The position numbers were made by a program, and so were the translations under genes. Shown here piece after piece: positions 1 to 8,105 of a stretch of DNA of 64,000 bases. The notes beneath the pieces are model-generated. The model was not told the origin of the DNA. It did not search any database and worked only from the letters and a program-made list of their open reading frames with translations. The stretch's first letter is position 1, and each line of letters begins with the position of its first letter. The DNA comes from Cytobacillus purgationiresistens (lineage in GTDB: Bacteria > Bacillota > Bacilli > Bacillales > Cytobacillaceae), in the NCBI RefSeq assembly GCF_030813235.1, contig NZ_JAUSUB010000003.1, forward strand, positions 62,001 to 126,000, in the 5' to 3' direction.

Positions 1-1269
1 GCCATCGGTTCGGCCTGGTCCATATCCTAAGCTTTCGAGCATGTCTTGCGCATTTTTGATTTGTTCATTATTCATATCCTTCTGCAGGACATCTTCAACT
101 TGCAGAGGATGTGTGTGATAAAGCTTCGGCTGCTTCACTTCGAGACTTGGTTCAATCCCCTTCTTATGAATCCAATTGCCGTCAGGAGTAAGCCACTTAT
201 AAAGCGTCAGTTTAATATTGCTGCCATCTCCCATTGGCAGCGGCTGTTGGACAGTTCCTTTTCCATACGTTTTTTCACCGATTAATGGATACCCGCCAGC
301 TTCTTTTAATGCCCCTGCCAAAATCTCTGAAGCTGAAGCACTGCCCTTGTCTATTAATACACCAATCGGATAATCTTTTTTCTTAGTCAGATTGGAAAAA
401 TTCATCATTTTTTCGCCACTGCGCTGCTCAATTTGCACGTATGGCTTTTCTTTTGTAACCAACTCTTCTAAAATCTCATCGACTGCTGTCAGCAAACCGC
501 CTGGATTGCCGCGTACATCAATGAGCAGACCGTCGATTCCCTCTTCCTCCAGATCTTTCAGCTGAATCTTAAACTCCTTCGCTGTTTCCTGTGAAAAAGA
601 AGTGATTTCCATATAACCTATCTTTTCATCTTTATGCATCTTAATTTCAGAGTTAACGGTCAAATGAGGAATTTCATCCCGTTTCACATCTACAATCAAT
701 GGCTCACTCAATCCATCCCTTCTAATTTGAAGCTTCACTGTTGTTCCTTTTTCTCCTCTTATTTTTAATGTAGCAGCATATAGATCTAACCCTTCAATAC
801 TCTCTCCATCAATTTTCACGATCTGATCATTAGGTTTGAGACCCGCCTTTTCAGCTGGTGAATCTTTAAATGGAGATACAATCATCACTTTGCCATCAAC
901 TAAGCTGACCTCTGCACCAATACCTTCAAAGGAGGATTCAAGCGTTTCACTAAATTGCTTCGCTGTTTTTTCATCCATATATACAGAATAAGGATCATTG
1001 AGTGTGGTAAGCATTCCTTGAATAGCACCTTCAGTCAGCTTGTCCCCATCCACCTTTTCAACATAATTTTTGAAAATCAAACGGTAGGCTGCGCTAATTT
1101 TTTCTAAACCGTCAGCATCCAGATCACCGCTTCCGCCAGCAGATTCCATCATACTATGCCCTTCTTCAGCCGACTTTTGCTTTAAACTCCATTGCATGCC
1201 TGCAAAGGAACAACCTGCCCCCACTAGCAGTGAAATGGCCATTAATAGCCCAACCCATTTTTTATTCAT
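1..1269 (-). CDS. ctpB: Carboxyl-terminal processing peptidase CtpB (partial, 3' end outside window)
   Basis: This is a secreted S41 serine peptidase; in B. subtilis CtpB cleaves SpoIVFA during sporulation. 423 codons are present and the frame is still open at base 1; the family is about 480 aa, so the missing part should be the C-terminal peptidoglycan-binding domain. The start ATG encodes MNKKWVGLL, a signal-anchor helix. A PDZ domain lies at about residues 95-175 and the S41 core at about 195-390. The catalytic serine is probably S312 (in GSASASEI), the lysine K337 and the glutamine Q341 (GKGTVQ); the S-to-K spacing of 25 matches the family. It lies downstream of ftsX and the M23 hydrolase, as in many Bacillaceae. 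Confidence 0.93.
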   Translation of the reverse strand, partial: MNKKWVGLLMAISLLVGAGCSFAGMQWSLKQKSAEEGHSMMESAGGSGDLDADGLEKISAAYRLIFKNYVEKVDGDKLTEGAIQGMLTTLNDPYSVYMDEKTAKQFSETLESSFEGIGAEVSLVDGKVMIVSPFKDSPAEKAGLKPNDQIVKIDGESIEGLDLYAATLKIRGEKGTTVKLQIRRDGLSEPLIVDVKRDEIPHLTVNSEIKMHKDEKIGYMEITSFSQETAKEFKIQLKDLEEEGIDGLLIDVRGNPGGLLTAVDEILEELVTKEKPYVQIEQRSGEKMMNFSNLTKKKDYPIGVLIDKGSASASEILAGALKEAGGYPLIGEKTYGKGTVQQPLPMGDGSNIKLTLYKWLTPDGNWIHKKGIEPSLEVKQPKLYHTHPLQVEDVLQKDMNNEQIKNAQDMLESLGYGPGRTDG

Positions 1270-1424
1270 CTTAATCCGCCCTTTCTTTCGCATATTGTAT
1301 TAAGCGGCTCATGCGCGAAATATCAATCACCTGATTTTCTAACAAATATATGTAGCGTGCGGACAAGTTATGAATCTTCCCTTAAATCTCATATAAAAAG
1401 GTTAAAAACAGCCTATTTGGGTAA

Positions 1425-1456
1425 AAGAAAAAGAGGAAGCGTTAGCCTCCTCCTTG
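1425..1456 (-). terminator. Terminator after the M23 hydrolase gene
   Basis: On the minus strand a GAGGAGG / CTTCCTC hairpin with a 6-nt loop is followed by TTTTTCTTTT. It lies just after the hydrolase stop codon and should separate it from ctpB. Confidence 0.6.
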
Positions 1457-1472
1457 AATCTTTCAATCTATT

Positions 1473-2861
1473 TTATAGTGGCACGATACCCACTGGGTTA
1501 ATCGCATTGGATTTTGCAGCATTCCAGCCGCCTTTATGCAATTCAAAATGTAAATGCTGGCCTTGCGAATCACCAGTATTACCCATAAGCCCAATTTGCT
1601 GGCCTTTAGAAACCGTTGCACCGTTGCTCACGGATCTTGAACCACTGCGCATATGTGCATAAACAGTTGTATAGGTTACACCATTGATAGAATGAGCGAT
1701 GAAGACGACCTCGCCATAACTACTAGAATAATAGGAATTAATCACGACGCCATCTGATGCTGCAAGAATTGGAACCGTTCCGCTAGCTGCAAGATCAACA
1801 CCTGCGTGGAAGGATCCCCAACGCTGGCCTAATCCTGATGTCAAAACTCCAGCTGCCGCTGGTTTTGTCCATTGTCCGCCAGACACAGGTGGAGGTGTAA
1901 CAGCTTGTCCACCGCCGCTTGAGCTTCCGCCGCCACTTGAACTTCCACCGCCGCTATTACTACTACTACTGCTGTTATTATTACTTTGAGGTGCTGATGC
2001 AGAAGCTTGTTTTTTCGCTGCTTCTTGTTTTGCTATTTCAGCCAATCTTGCTGCCTCTTGTTGTTTTGCTACTTCAGCTTGTCTTTCTTTTTCAAGCTCA
2101 ATTGCTTTTGCAATCGCTTTTTCTTGAGAAGCTAGAATATTTTTCTCTTCTTCAAGTCCAACTTTTGCTGCATGCTGATGCTCTTCCTCTTCATGAAGAA
2201 ACGCCATTAAGTTATCTTTCTCAGCCTTTTGTGCACTTAAACCGGATTTCATTTTCTTCAGCTCTTCATGCATTTTTTCCAATGAAGCAAGTTCTGCTTT
2301 CACTTTTGCTTGATTTTCTTCAAGCTGATCTTTATCTGCTTGATGCTCTCTCAAAATGCCTTGATCGGCTTCTACGATCGTTGCAACAGCACCCACTCGG
2401 CCAATAAAGTCACTGAAGCTTTGTGCGCCCAGCAATACATCCATATAACTGACTACGCCACCCGTTTCTTGAAGAGAACGAGCACGGTCCTTAAGAAGCT
2501 CATTACGCTTTTCAATACGGTCAATCAATATTTCAATTTCCTTTTCAAGCTTTTCGATTTCTGTTTTTGTAGAATTAATTTGATTATTTTTTTCAGTGAT
2601 TTTCGTTTCTGTAGCTTTAATTTCCTCATTTAGACGCTTTAACTCAGACTCTACTGTTTTTTGCTCACCTTTTAATCTGTTAATCTCAGAATCTGCCTTG
2701 TTTAATTGTGAATCGATTCCAGTCTTTTCTTTTTTGAGATTCTCGCTTTGATTATTAAGATCATTCAACTTATCCGCCATTACGTTTGTTGGTAATGTTG
2801 CGGAGATTGCACCGACACTCATCATTGCAACTAAAGACATTGTAGCTATCTTTTTTTTCAA
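1473..2861 (-). CDS. EnvC-type murein hydrolase: coiled coil plus M23/LytM peptidase
   Basis: This is a predicted secreted peptidoglycan endopeptidase. A signal peptide ends near residue 30 (VMADKL). A long charged coiled coil spans about 30-285, then a Ser/Gly-rich linker about 290-330, then an M23 domain about 340-455. The zinc motifs are complete: H352-x3-D356 (HAGVD) and H436-x-H438 (HLH). It should therefore be active, unlike E. coli EnvC, which only activates amidases. The start is a TTG with GGAG 10 nt upstream. Its position just downstream of ftsX suggests, by inference, that FtsEX controls it through the coiled coil, as FtsEX controls CwlO in B. subtilis. Confidence 0.88.
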   Translation of the reverse strand: MKKKIATMSLVAMMSVGAISATLPTNVMADKLNDLNNQSENLKKEKTGIDSQLNKADSEINRLKGEQKTVESELKRLNEEIKATETKITEKNNQINSTKTEIEKLEKEIEILIDRIEKRNELLKDRARSLQETGGVVSYMDVLLGAQSFSDFIGRVGAVATIVEADQGILREHQADKDQLEENQAKVKAELASLEKMHEELKKMKSGLSAQKAEKDNLMAFLHEEEEHQHAAKVGLEEEKNILASQEKAIAKAIELEKERQAEVAKQQEAARLAEIAKQEAAKKQASASAPQSNNNSSSSSNSGGGSSSGGGSSSGGGQAVTPPPVSGGQWTKPAAAGVLTSGLGQRWGSFHAGVDLAASGTVPILAASDGVVINSYYSSSYGEVVFIAHSINGVTYTTVYAHMRSGSRSVSNGATVSKGQQIGLMGNTGDSQGQHLHFELHKGGWNAAKSNAINPVGIVPL

Positions 2862-2920
2862 TTTCTGATATCTCCTCTCCTATGACTATCCAAAGACTCT
2901 GTATGTATGGATCTATCGAA

Positions 2921-2963
2921 AAGCATGTGCGGCCGAAAGCCATTTGGGCGGCCGCTCGTTGCT
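2921..2963 (-). terminator. GC-rich hairpin after ftsX
   Basis: A GCGGCCG / CGGCCGC stem with outer AGCA / TGCT pairing and a short downstream T-run (minus strand) lies between ftsX and the M23 hydrolase gene. It is probably a full or partial terminator. Confidence 0.5.
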
Positions 2964-2964
2964 T

Positions 2965-3858
2965 TTATATTTTCAAAAACTTCCTAACTGACATTAAGCT
3001 TCCCCAAACACCAATAAGTGCACCCATGATGATTAATAAAGCACCTACTTGGTAAATAAATGGCGAGACTTCCAATAGCTGAATGAAATGACCTTGCAGC
3101 CTTGGCTCCAAATAATCATAAGCATAATAGTAGATGGTGCTTACAGCAGCAACCGGTATAATTGCTCCTAAAATCCCCAGCCACAAACCTTCTAAGAAGA
3201 ATGGCCATCTAATAAAGGAGTTCGTTGCGCCAACCAATCTCATAATCTCAATTTCTTTACTCCTTGAAACGATCGTAATTTTAATCGTATTGGAGATTAG
3301 GAACATAGCAGTGAACAATAAGCCAATAATCAAAACAAGTCCGACATTACGGCTAAGATTAATCACTGAGAAAAGCTTCTCAACGGAACCTTGTCCGTAT
3401 TTGACTTTTGATGCATACTCCATATCTTCAATTTGTTTAGCTATACCCATTGTATCAGCTGGGTTCTTCGCTTTGACGACAAAGACATCGTTCAATGGAT
3501 TGTCCTGTTCAAATAACTTAAAGGCTTCTCCTTCATCACCAAGACTATCTATTAGGTTGGAAAGCTCATCCTTTTTATTAGAATAATCAATAGAAGCCAC
3601 TTGCGGAAGCTGTTCGATCTCGTTTTTCAAGTTCTCTTGATCTTCTTCAGCAGCCGCCACATCAATATGCACGCGGATTTCAACGTCCTCTTCAATGGTT
3701 GTTGCCACCTGATTTAAGTTCATCATTATGACAAAAAATACACCGACTAAAATGAGTGTAACTGTAACTGCACTCGCTGATGCAAATGTCATCCAGCCAT
3801 TTCTGGCAAGGCTTTTAAAACTTTCTCTAAAATGCCTAGCTAATGTTCTAGATTTCAT
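2965..3858 (-). CDS. ftsX: Cell division / hydrolase-control ABC permease FtsX
   Basis: FtsX is the membrane partner of FtsE and passes ATPase cycles to extracellular peptidoglycan hydrolases. The protein is 297 aa. One transmembrane helix (about 22-45) is followed by an extracellular domain (about 46-170) and three helices (about 172-192, 222-248, 270-290), the FtsX topology. I placed the start at the ATG encoding MKSRTLARHF because AGAGGTG lies 8 nt before it and it lines up with the B. subtilis protein. A longer frame upstream would run deep into ftsE. The chosen start overlaps the ftsE stop by 11 nt, which suggests translational coupling. Confidence 0.94.
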   Translation of the reverse strand: MKSRTLARHFRESFKSLARNGWMTFASASAVTVTLILVGVFFVIMMNLNQVATTIEEDVEIRVHIDVAAAEEDQENLKNEIEQLPQVASIDYSNKKDELSNLIDSLGDEGEAFKLFEQDNPLNDVFVVKAKNPADTMGIAKQIEDMEYASKVKYGQGSVEKLFSVINLSRNVGLVLIIGLLFTAMFLISNTIKITIVSRSKEIEIMRLVGATNSFIRWPFFLEGLWLGILGAIIPVAAVSTIYYYAYDYLEPRLQGHFIQLLEVSPFIYQVGALLIIMGALIGVWGSLMSVRKFLKI

Positions 3859-4534
3859 ATCCGTAATCACCTCTTTGTTCATCACGGACGATTCTTCCAC
3901 CTTCAATGGCAATGACACGATGTTTAATTGTATTAACAATTTCCTTGTTATGCGTAGCCATTAAAACCGTCGTTCCTCTAGTATTGATTTCTTCAAAAAT
4001 ATTCATAATCTCCCAGGATGTATCTGGGTCAAGATTTCCTGTCGGCTCATCCGCAATTACAAGCTTCGGTTGATTAACAATCGATCGTGCAATCGATACA
4101 CGCTGCTGTTCTCCGCCAGATAGTTCGGTTGGTAGCATGCGAGCTTTATGCTTTAAGCCAACAAGCTCAAGCGTATCCATTACTTTTTTCTTGATATTCT
4201 TTGGCTGCTCTTCAATTACTTCAAGCGCGAAAGCAACATTTTCATAAACACTTAATTTTGTAAGTAATTTAAAATCCTGGAATACGACACCAATATTACG
4301 TCGGATAAGAGGAACTTTAGTATTTTTCAATTCCCCTAAATTAATGCCATTTAATGTGATTGTGCCACTTGTTGGTTTTTCTTCACGGTACATCATTTTG
4401 ACGAAGGTAGATTTGCCAGCACCACTTGGACCAACTATATAAGCAAACTCACCTTGCTTGATTTTCACATCAATACCGTTCGCTGCAGTAACACCGTTGC
4501 GATATTTCTTATATACATTTTTCATTTCAATCAT
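3848..4534 (-). CDS. ftsE: Cell division ABC transporter ATPase FtsE
   Basis: FtsE is the cytoplasmic ATPase of the FtsEX complex. The protein has 228 aa, the usual length. It carries Walker A GPSGAGKS, the signature LSGGEQQR and Walker B LVIADEPTGNLD, followed by the switch histidine in MATHN. AGGTG precedes the ATG. It overlaps ftsX and starts about 230 nt downstream of an extended -10 promoter, with a terminator-like hairpin in the leader between them (4672-4730). Confidence 0.96.
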   Translation of the reverse strand: MIEMKNVYKKYRNGVTAANGIDVKIKQGEFAYIVGPSGAGKSTFVKMMYREEKPTSGTITLNGINLGELKNTKVPLIRRNIGVVFQDFKLLTKLSVYENVAFALEVIEEQPKNIKKKVMDTLELVGLKHKARMLPTELSGGEQQRVSIARSIVNQPKLVIADEPTGNLDPDTSWEIMNIFEEINTRGTTVLMATHNKEIVNTIKHRVIAIEGGRIVRDEQRGDYGYEI

Positions 4535-4671
4535 TTATATCACCTAGCTATCTAGATTGTATTTTCGAAAAATTGCACACGCCATCCTTCAATAACCAAA
4601 AAGAAGAGTTTCGTTTCCTCCTGATAAGGGTTAATGAAAGTTGAATGGGCAGGCGGGGACAATAAACGGGT

Positions 4672-4730
4672 GTAAAAAATTAAAAATAGATGTCTTCATA
4701 AGAAGTGACATCTATTGGTTTTCAACCAAT
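4672..4730 (-). terminator. Terminator-like double hairpin in the ftsEX leader (possible attenuator)
   Basis: On the minus strand an ATTGGTT / AACCAAT hairpin is followed directly by ATAGATGTC / GACATCTAT, then TTTTTAATTTTTT. Because cccB has its own terminator upstream (4961-4989) and a promoter lies between them, this sits inside the predicted ftsE leader. That is the arrangement of an attenuator. No antiterminator partner was worked out. Confidence 0.45.
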
Positions 4731-4771
4731 GACATGAGGGATAAATTCGATTCTTGCTATTTACTTCACTC

Positions 4772-4777
4772 ATTATA
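4772..4777 (-). promoter_or_regulatory. Candidate extended -10 promoter for ftsEX
   Basis: TATAAT on the minus strand is preceded by TG one base upstream (TGTTATAAT). The -35 is poor at 16-18 nt spacing; a TTGACA nearby is too close (11 nt) to serve. Confidence 0.4.
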
Positions 4778-4960
4778 ACATCAAATTTTGTCAAAATAAC
4801 GGATAAAATTATTACAGTTTCTTTTCAAACTGATAATTTTATAGGACTTTTTGTCTATCAATGTAGATTTTTCAAAGAATTAGTATCCTCCTCTGGTATA
4901 TTTATCCTTCTTTATTCATAGATTTTTCAAAATAAAAGAAATATGGGAATTTCATCCACA

Positions 4961-4992
4961 AAAAAATACCCTGACTATTAATCAGAGCATTT
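4961..4992 (-). terminator. cccB terminator
   Basis: The minus strand has a TGCTCTGA / TCAGGGTA stem with two G-T pairs, followed by TTTTTT. The plus strand also ends in a T-run, so it may act both ways. Confidence 0.6.
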
Positions 4993-5015
4993 TTTCCTTG
5001 TCCTATTTCATTTGT

Positions 5016-5360
5016 TTATTTTTTTGCAGCTAACCAATCTGCAACTTCTGCTGCTTCGTCACCAGATAGAAGATTTCCTGGCATTGCGCCTTTACCATTT
5101 TCAATGATATCAAGAATTTCATCTTTAGAGTATTTTGCTCCTACTTCTTGCAAGTTAGGACCAGCTCCTCCAGATAAGTCTCCACCGTGACAGCTTATAC
5201 AGCTTTGTTCATACAGCTTTTCGGCATCTCCAGCATCTGCTGTTGTTGTTTCGCCGCCATTGTCTGTTCCATTGTCTTCTGTCGCATCGTTATTTCCGCC
5301 GCCACAAGCAGCAAGAACAAGTACAGAACCGAATAATAGTGCTAGAAGCTTCTTCTTCAT
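5016..5360 (-). CDS. cccB: Cytochrome c-551, membrane lipoprotein
   Basis: This is a small lipid-anchored electron carrier on the outer face of the membrane, 114 aa. The lipobox LAAC places the lipidated cysteine at C19. An acidic, low-complexity linker (about 22-44) precedes one class I cytochrome c domain with heme site C54-x2-C57-H58 and probable axial ligand M93 (GAMPG). In B. subtilis cccB also lies upstream of ftsE. The gene appears monocistronic, with its own downstream terminator. Confidence 0.94.
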   Translation of the reverse strand: MKKKLLALLFGSVLVLAACGGGNNDATEDNGTDNGGETTTADAGDAEKLYEQSCISCHGGDLSGGAGPNLQEVGAKYSKDEILDIIENGKGAMPGNLLSGDEAAEVADWLAAKK

Positions 5361-5414
5361 TCCATTTAGCCCCCTTAAGGAAAATGTTCATAATACAGTT
5401 ATATTATACCAACG

Positions 5415-6287
5415 TTAAGCCCGTTTGAAACCCTCACCATGTACCTCTGAAGCGTCTGTAACAATGATGAAAGCTGATGGGTCAATTGTTTTCACCAGTT
5501 GTTTCAATTTTGTGAACTCAGTCTGATCAACGACACACATGAGGACCGGACGCTCATGGTCAGTATAACCACCGTATGCTGATAGTTTTGTCACACCTCT
5601 ATCAATTTTATGCAAAATTCCTTCACGAACTTCATTTTGATTATTGGTGATGATCAATGCCATTTTCGTCCGACCAAGGCCAATCTGCACCAAATCAATG
5701 GTTTTACTCGTTACATATAAACCAATCAGAGCGTAAAGGCCAAGCTCGATATCAAAAACAATTGCAGCTGAAAGAACAATTAAGCCGTCAATCATGGCGA
5801 CGCAAGTGCCTAGAGTGAGACCCGTATATTTATTGATAATTTGTGCAGCCAAATCTGTCCCGCCGGTGGATGCCTTTCCGCGAAAAACAATTCCTAACCC
5901 TAAACCAACACCAATACAGCCAAATAAAGATGCCAGTAATGGATCAGTCGTCAAAGGCTCTATATCCTTCGTCAGGAAAACGACAAACGGAAGAAAAATC
6001 GTTCCAATCAACGTCTTAACTCCAAATTGCTTGCCAAGGAAAATCACCCCCGCTATAAAGAGCGGAATATTAAAAGCCCACTGCACATAAGCCGGCTCCC
6101 AGCCCAATAAATCTTTTAATATTGTACTGATCCCACTTACCCCGCCTGAAGCCACATTATTAGGAAGCAAAAATAAATTAAAAGAAATCGCAACCAAAGC
6201 CGAACCCACCAACACATAAACATAATCCAAAACCCTCCAAGCCCCCATACTCTCAACAGCTCCCCTTCTCCTACTCTTCCTACCCAT
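5415..6287 (-). CDS. yvjA: YitT-family membrane protein YvjA
   Basis: This is a polytopic membrane protein of the YitT family (N-terminal DUF161 membrane part, C-terminal DUF2179 soluble domain from about 205). About five hydrophobic helices can be seen between residues 20 and 200. The DUF2179 part contains the typical GVTKLSAYGGYT and DPSAFIIVTDA segments. The function is unknown. The annotated start gives a basic leader (MGRKSRRRG); a second ATG 13 codons in (MGAWRVLDY) has GGGGAG upstream and is a fair alternative. The region upstream is filled by dispersed repeats. Confidence 0.88.
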   Translation of the reverse strand: MGRKSRRRGAVESMGAWRVLDYVYVLVGSALVAISFNLFLLPNNVASGGVSGISTILKDLLGWEPAYVQWAFNIPLFIAGVIFLGKQFGVKTLIGTIFLPFVVFLTKDIEPLTTDPLLASLFGCIGVGLGLGIVFRGKASTGGTDLAAQIINKYTGLTLGTCVAMIDGLIVLSAAIVFDIELGLYALIGLYVTSKTIDLVQIGLGRTKMALIITNNQNEVREGILHKIDRGVTKLSAYGGYTDHERPVLMCVVDQTEFTKLKQLVKTIDPSAFIIVTDASEVHGEGFKRA

Positions 6288-6320
6288 ATCCCCAACCTAC
6301 CCCTCATCATGTCGAATCAT

Positions 6321-6420
6321 GCAGATATATGAGGGTGACAGGCACCCCCATTTGTTTGTCGAAATTTGGCGGTGACAGGCACCGACAAACGGTTGTCGAA
6401 TTTTGACGGTGACAGGCACC
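6321..6420 (+). repeat. Three phased copies of a 26-nt hairpin repeat
   Basis: The core GGTGACAGGCACC occurs at 6334-6346, 6371-6383 and 6408-6420, exactly 37 nt apart. Copies 2 and 3 carry the upstream box GTCGAA 13 nt before the core; copy 1 is diverged there. The base pair flanking the GGTG/CACC stem changes together (G-C in copy 1, C-G in copies 2 and 3), so the hairpin itself looks conserved. Confidence 0.85.
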
Positions 6421-6610
6421 GACATTCACGCTTCGTATTTTCCGAGAGTGAGTATAGCATGTGGTCTATCGTGGTGTAAATGGCATTGGTCTGCTGTGTT
6501 AAAGGGTTAAATGACCAAAGCTTGTTTGGGATTAGCATGTGTTTTTCGATAGAGAAGTATGTGGATTTGTGGGGTTTTTCATCTGGATCGCATAGGGAAT
6601 GTCGATAATT

Positions 6611-6636
6611 GTCGGAATGTGGGGGTGACAGGCACC
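6611..6636 (+). repeat. 26-nt hairpin repeat, single copy by prfB terminator
   Basis: GTCGGAAT lies 13 nt upstream of the core GGTGACAGGCACC. It abuts the T-run of the prfB terminator. Confidence 0.8.
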
Positions 6637-6673
6637 AAAAAAACCCCACCGTATATCCCTACGGTGGAGTTTT
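6637..6673 (-). terminator. prfB terminator
   Basis: A 13-bp stem with one mismatch (AAACTCCACCGTA / TACGGTGGGGTTT on the minus strand), a 6-nt loop and a run of seven T. Confidence 0.9.
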
Positions 6674-6682
6674 AGCTAAAAG

Positions 6683-7793
6683 TTATTCGCTTAAGCTTAG
6701 TTTAGAACGAAGGTAAGCGTTGATGAAGTTGTCGATGTCTCCGTCCATGACCCCTTGGACGTTGCCTGATTCAGCGCTGGTACGGTGATCCTTGACCATT
6801 GAGTAAGGGTGGAATACGTAGGAGCGGATTTGGCTTCCCCAGCCAATTTCCTTTTGCTCTCCACGAATTTCAGCTAATTCCTGTTCCTGTTCTTCGATTC
6901 GCTTTTGATAAAGCTTAGCCTTCAGCATTTTCATTGCAGACTCACGGTTCTTGATTTGAGAACGCTCTGATTGGCATGTAACGACCACATTTGTCGGCAA
7001 GTGAGTAATACGAACAGCCGAATCCGTCGTATTGATATGCTGACCGCCTGCTCCGCTGGCACGATACGTATCAATTTTTAAATCTTCCGTGCGAATATCG
7101 ATTTCAATCTCATCATTAAACTCCGGCATGACTTCGCAAGATACGAAGGAAGTATGGCGGCGTCCTGAAGAATCAAACGGCGAGATGCGTACCAGACGGT
7201 GAACGCCCTTCTCAGCCTTCAAATAGCCGTATGCATTATGCCCTTTAATAGCTAAGGTAACGCTCTTAATGCCCGCTTCATCCCCTGGTAGATAATCAAG
7301 CGTCTCTACCTTAAAGCCTTTCTTCTCTCCCCAGCGTGTATACATGCGAAGAAGCATTGAACCCCAGTCTTGAGATTCCGTTCCACCTGCACCGGGATGC
7401 AGCTCTAGAATGGCATTGTTTTTATCATACTCTTCACTTAACAGAAGCTGAAGCTCAAACTGGTTCAAACGCTGGGAAAGCTCAGTCAGTTCTCCTTCAA
7501 GTTCTTCTTGAAGTTCTGCATCGCTTTCTTCTTTTACAAGCTCATACGTCAATTCCAGGTTTTCGAACGATTCGAATAGCTCGTGAAACTCAACGACTTG
7601 ATCCTTCAAAGCGTTTGTTTCATTAATAACGACTTGTGCACCTTGCTGATCATCCCAGAAGCCCGGATGGCTCATTTCATCCTCAAGCTCAGCAATGCGC
7701 GCCTCTTTGTTTTCTAAGTCAAAGAGACCCCCTAAAGTCAGCTAAAATCTTAGCTGTTTTTTCTAACTCATTACGAATATCTGCTAATTCCAT
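6683..7793 (-). CDS. prfB: Peptide chain release factor 2, with programmed +1 frameshift
   Basis: RF2 releases peptides at UGA and UAA codons. The reading frame starts at ATG 7793 ([15 protein letters not shown], good GAGGTGACGG RBS), meets an in-frame TGA at 7719-7721 after 24 codons, and continues in the +1 frame from GAC at 7718-7720 to give about 369 aa. Domain markers are in place: the codon-reading SPF at 204-206 and the catalytic GGQ at 249-251. The downstream piece starting at MSHPGFWDD is therefore not the true N-terminus. It lies downstream of secA but behind a strong terminator. Confidence 0.96.
7716..7734 (-). promoter_or_regulatory. prfB: RF2 autoregulatory +1 frameshift site
   Basis: The minus strand reads AGGGGG TCT CTT TGA C. 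This has the Shine-Dalgarno-like AGGGGG, the slippery CTT codon, the in-frame TGA and a following C, the canonical RF2 signal. When RF2 is scarce, slow termination at TGA favours the shift. Confidence 0.95.
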
Positions 7794-8105
7794 TTCCGTC
7801 ACCTCAAAAATTATTTAAAATCCAAGACTGCTTTTATCAAATCCAGCAGTCTGAAAATCCTCTACGAACTACAATTGAACTTATATATTATATATCTTCC
7901 TTGATCAAATCGAAACTTTATTTACAAGAAAAAAATTTCGCTACCTTCCATCTTATTCAAAAAAATAAAATTTAGACAGTAAAACGAGAAAACAGGCAGT
8001 TCGCTCATAATCAAAAGTAGTCCCAACAGCAAAGAAGAGCTGGCAAAGCATCTTAAATCGGCTCTGCCAGCTCCCTCTAAAAGTCAGGCTACTCTTAATA
8101 AAACA
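7794..8105. other. prfB-secA intergenic region
   Basis: This 312-bp AT-rich gap has no gene. It holds the secA terminator (8028-8073) and, in the prfB leader, an AGACTGCT / AGCAGTCT hairpin at about 7826-7855 without a clean T-run. A TATAAT-rich stretch near 7880-7890 may hold the prfB promoter, but no clear -35 goes with it. Confidence 0.6.
8028..8073 (-). terminator. secA terminator
   Basis: The GAGCTGGCAGAGC / GCTTTGCCAGCTC stem (one G-T-type mismatch, 11-nt loop) is followed by TTCTTTG on the minus strand. Confidence 0.7.

Larger units (their letters stand above)
4535..5015. other. ftsE-cccB intergenic region
   Basis: This 481-bp AT-rich gap has no convincing gene. It holds the cccB terminator, the candidate ftsE promoter and a double hairpin with a T-run; each is listed separately. 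Confidence 0.7.
6288..6682. other. Repeat-bearing gap between yvjA and prfB
   Basis: This 395-bp gap has no credible gene. It contains four copies of a 26-nt hairpin repeat, three of them in a 37-nt phased cluster, and the prfB terminator. A 110-codon open frame on the minus strand is made largely of repeat sequence and is not called. Confidence 0.75.

Noticed and set aside
1919-2633. Plus-strand frames opposite the M23 hydrolase coiled coil
   Set aside because: They are shadows of a Glu/Lys-rich coiled coil, giving Leu/Phe/Ser-rich products; the minus-strand gene has full domain support.
2965-3939. FtsX with a 27-residue longer N-terminus
   Set aside because: The extension lies within ftsE and has no ribosome site; MKSRTLARHF has one and fits the family.
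6321-6420. Three evenly spaced repeats looked like a short CRISPR array
   Set aside because: The conserved core is 13 nt with a weak upstream box, further copies are scattered singly, and no cas genes are near. A dispersed hairpin repeat explains it better.
6317-6649. 110-codon minus-strand frame
   Set aside because: It runs through four hairpin repeats and the prfB terminator, has no ribosome site, and its product is low in ordinary protein character.
6683-7675. RF2 starting at MSHPGFWDD
   Set aside because: The true start is at 7793, with the canonical +1 frameshift signal between; the shorter form would lack the N-terminal domain start.
7336-7818. Plus-strand frames opposite the start of prfB
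   Set aside because: They are antisense shadows of RF2 and cross its programmed frameshift site.
7826-7855. Hairpin in the prfB leader as a riboswitch or terminator
   Set aside because: A single 8-bp stem without a direct T-run and without any known conserved core. RF2 is already controlled by its frameshift.
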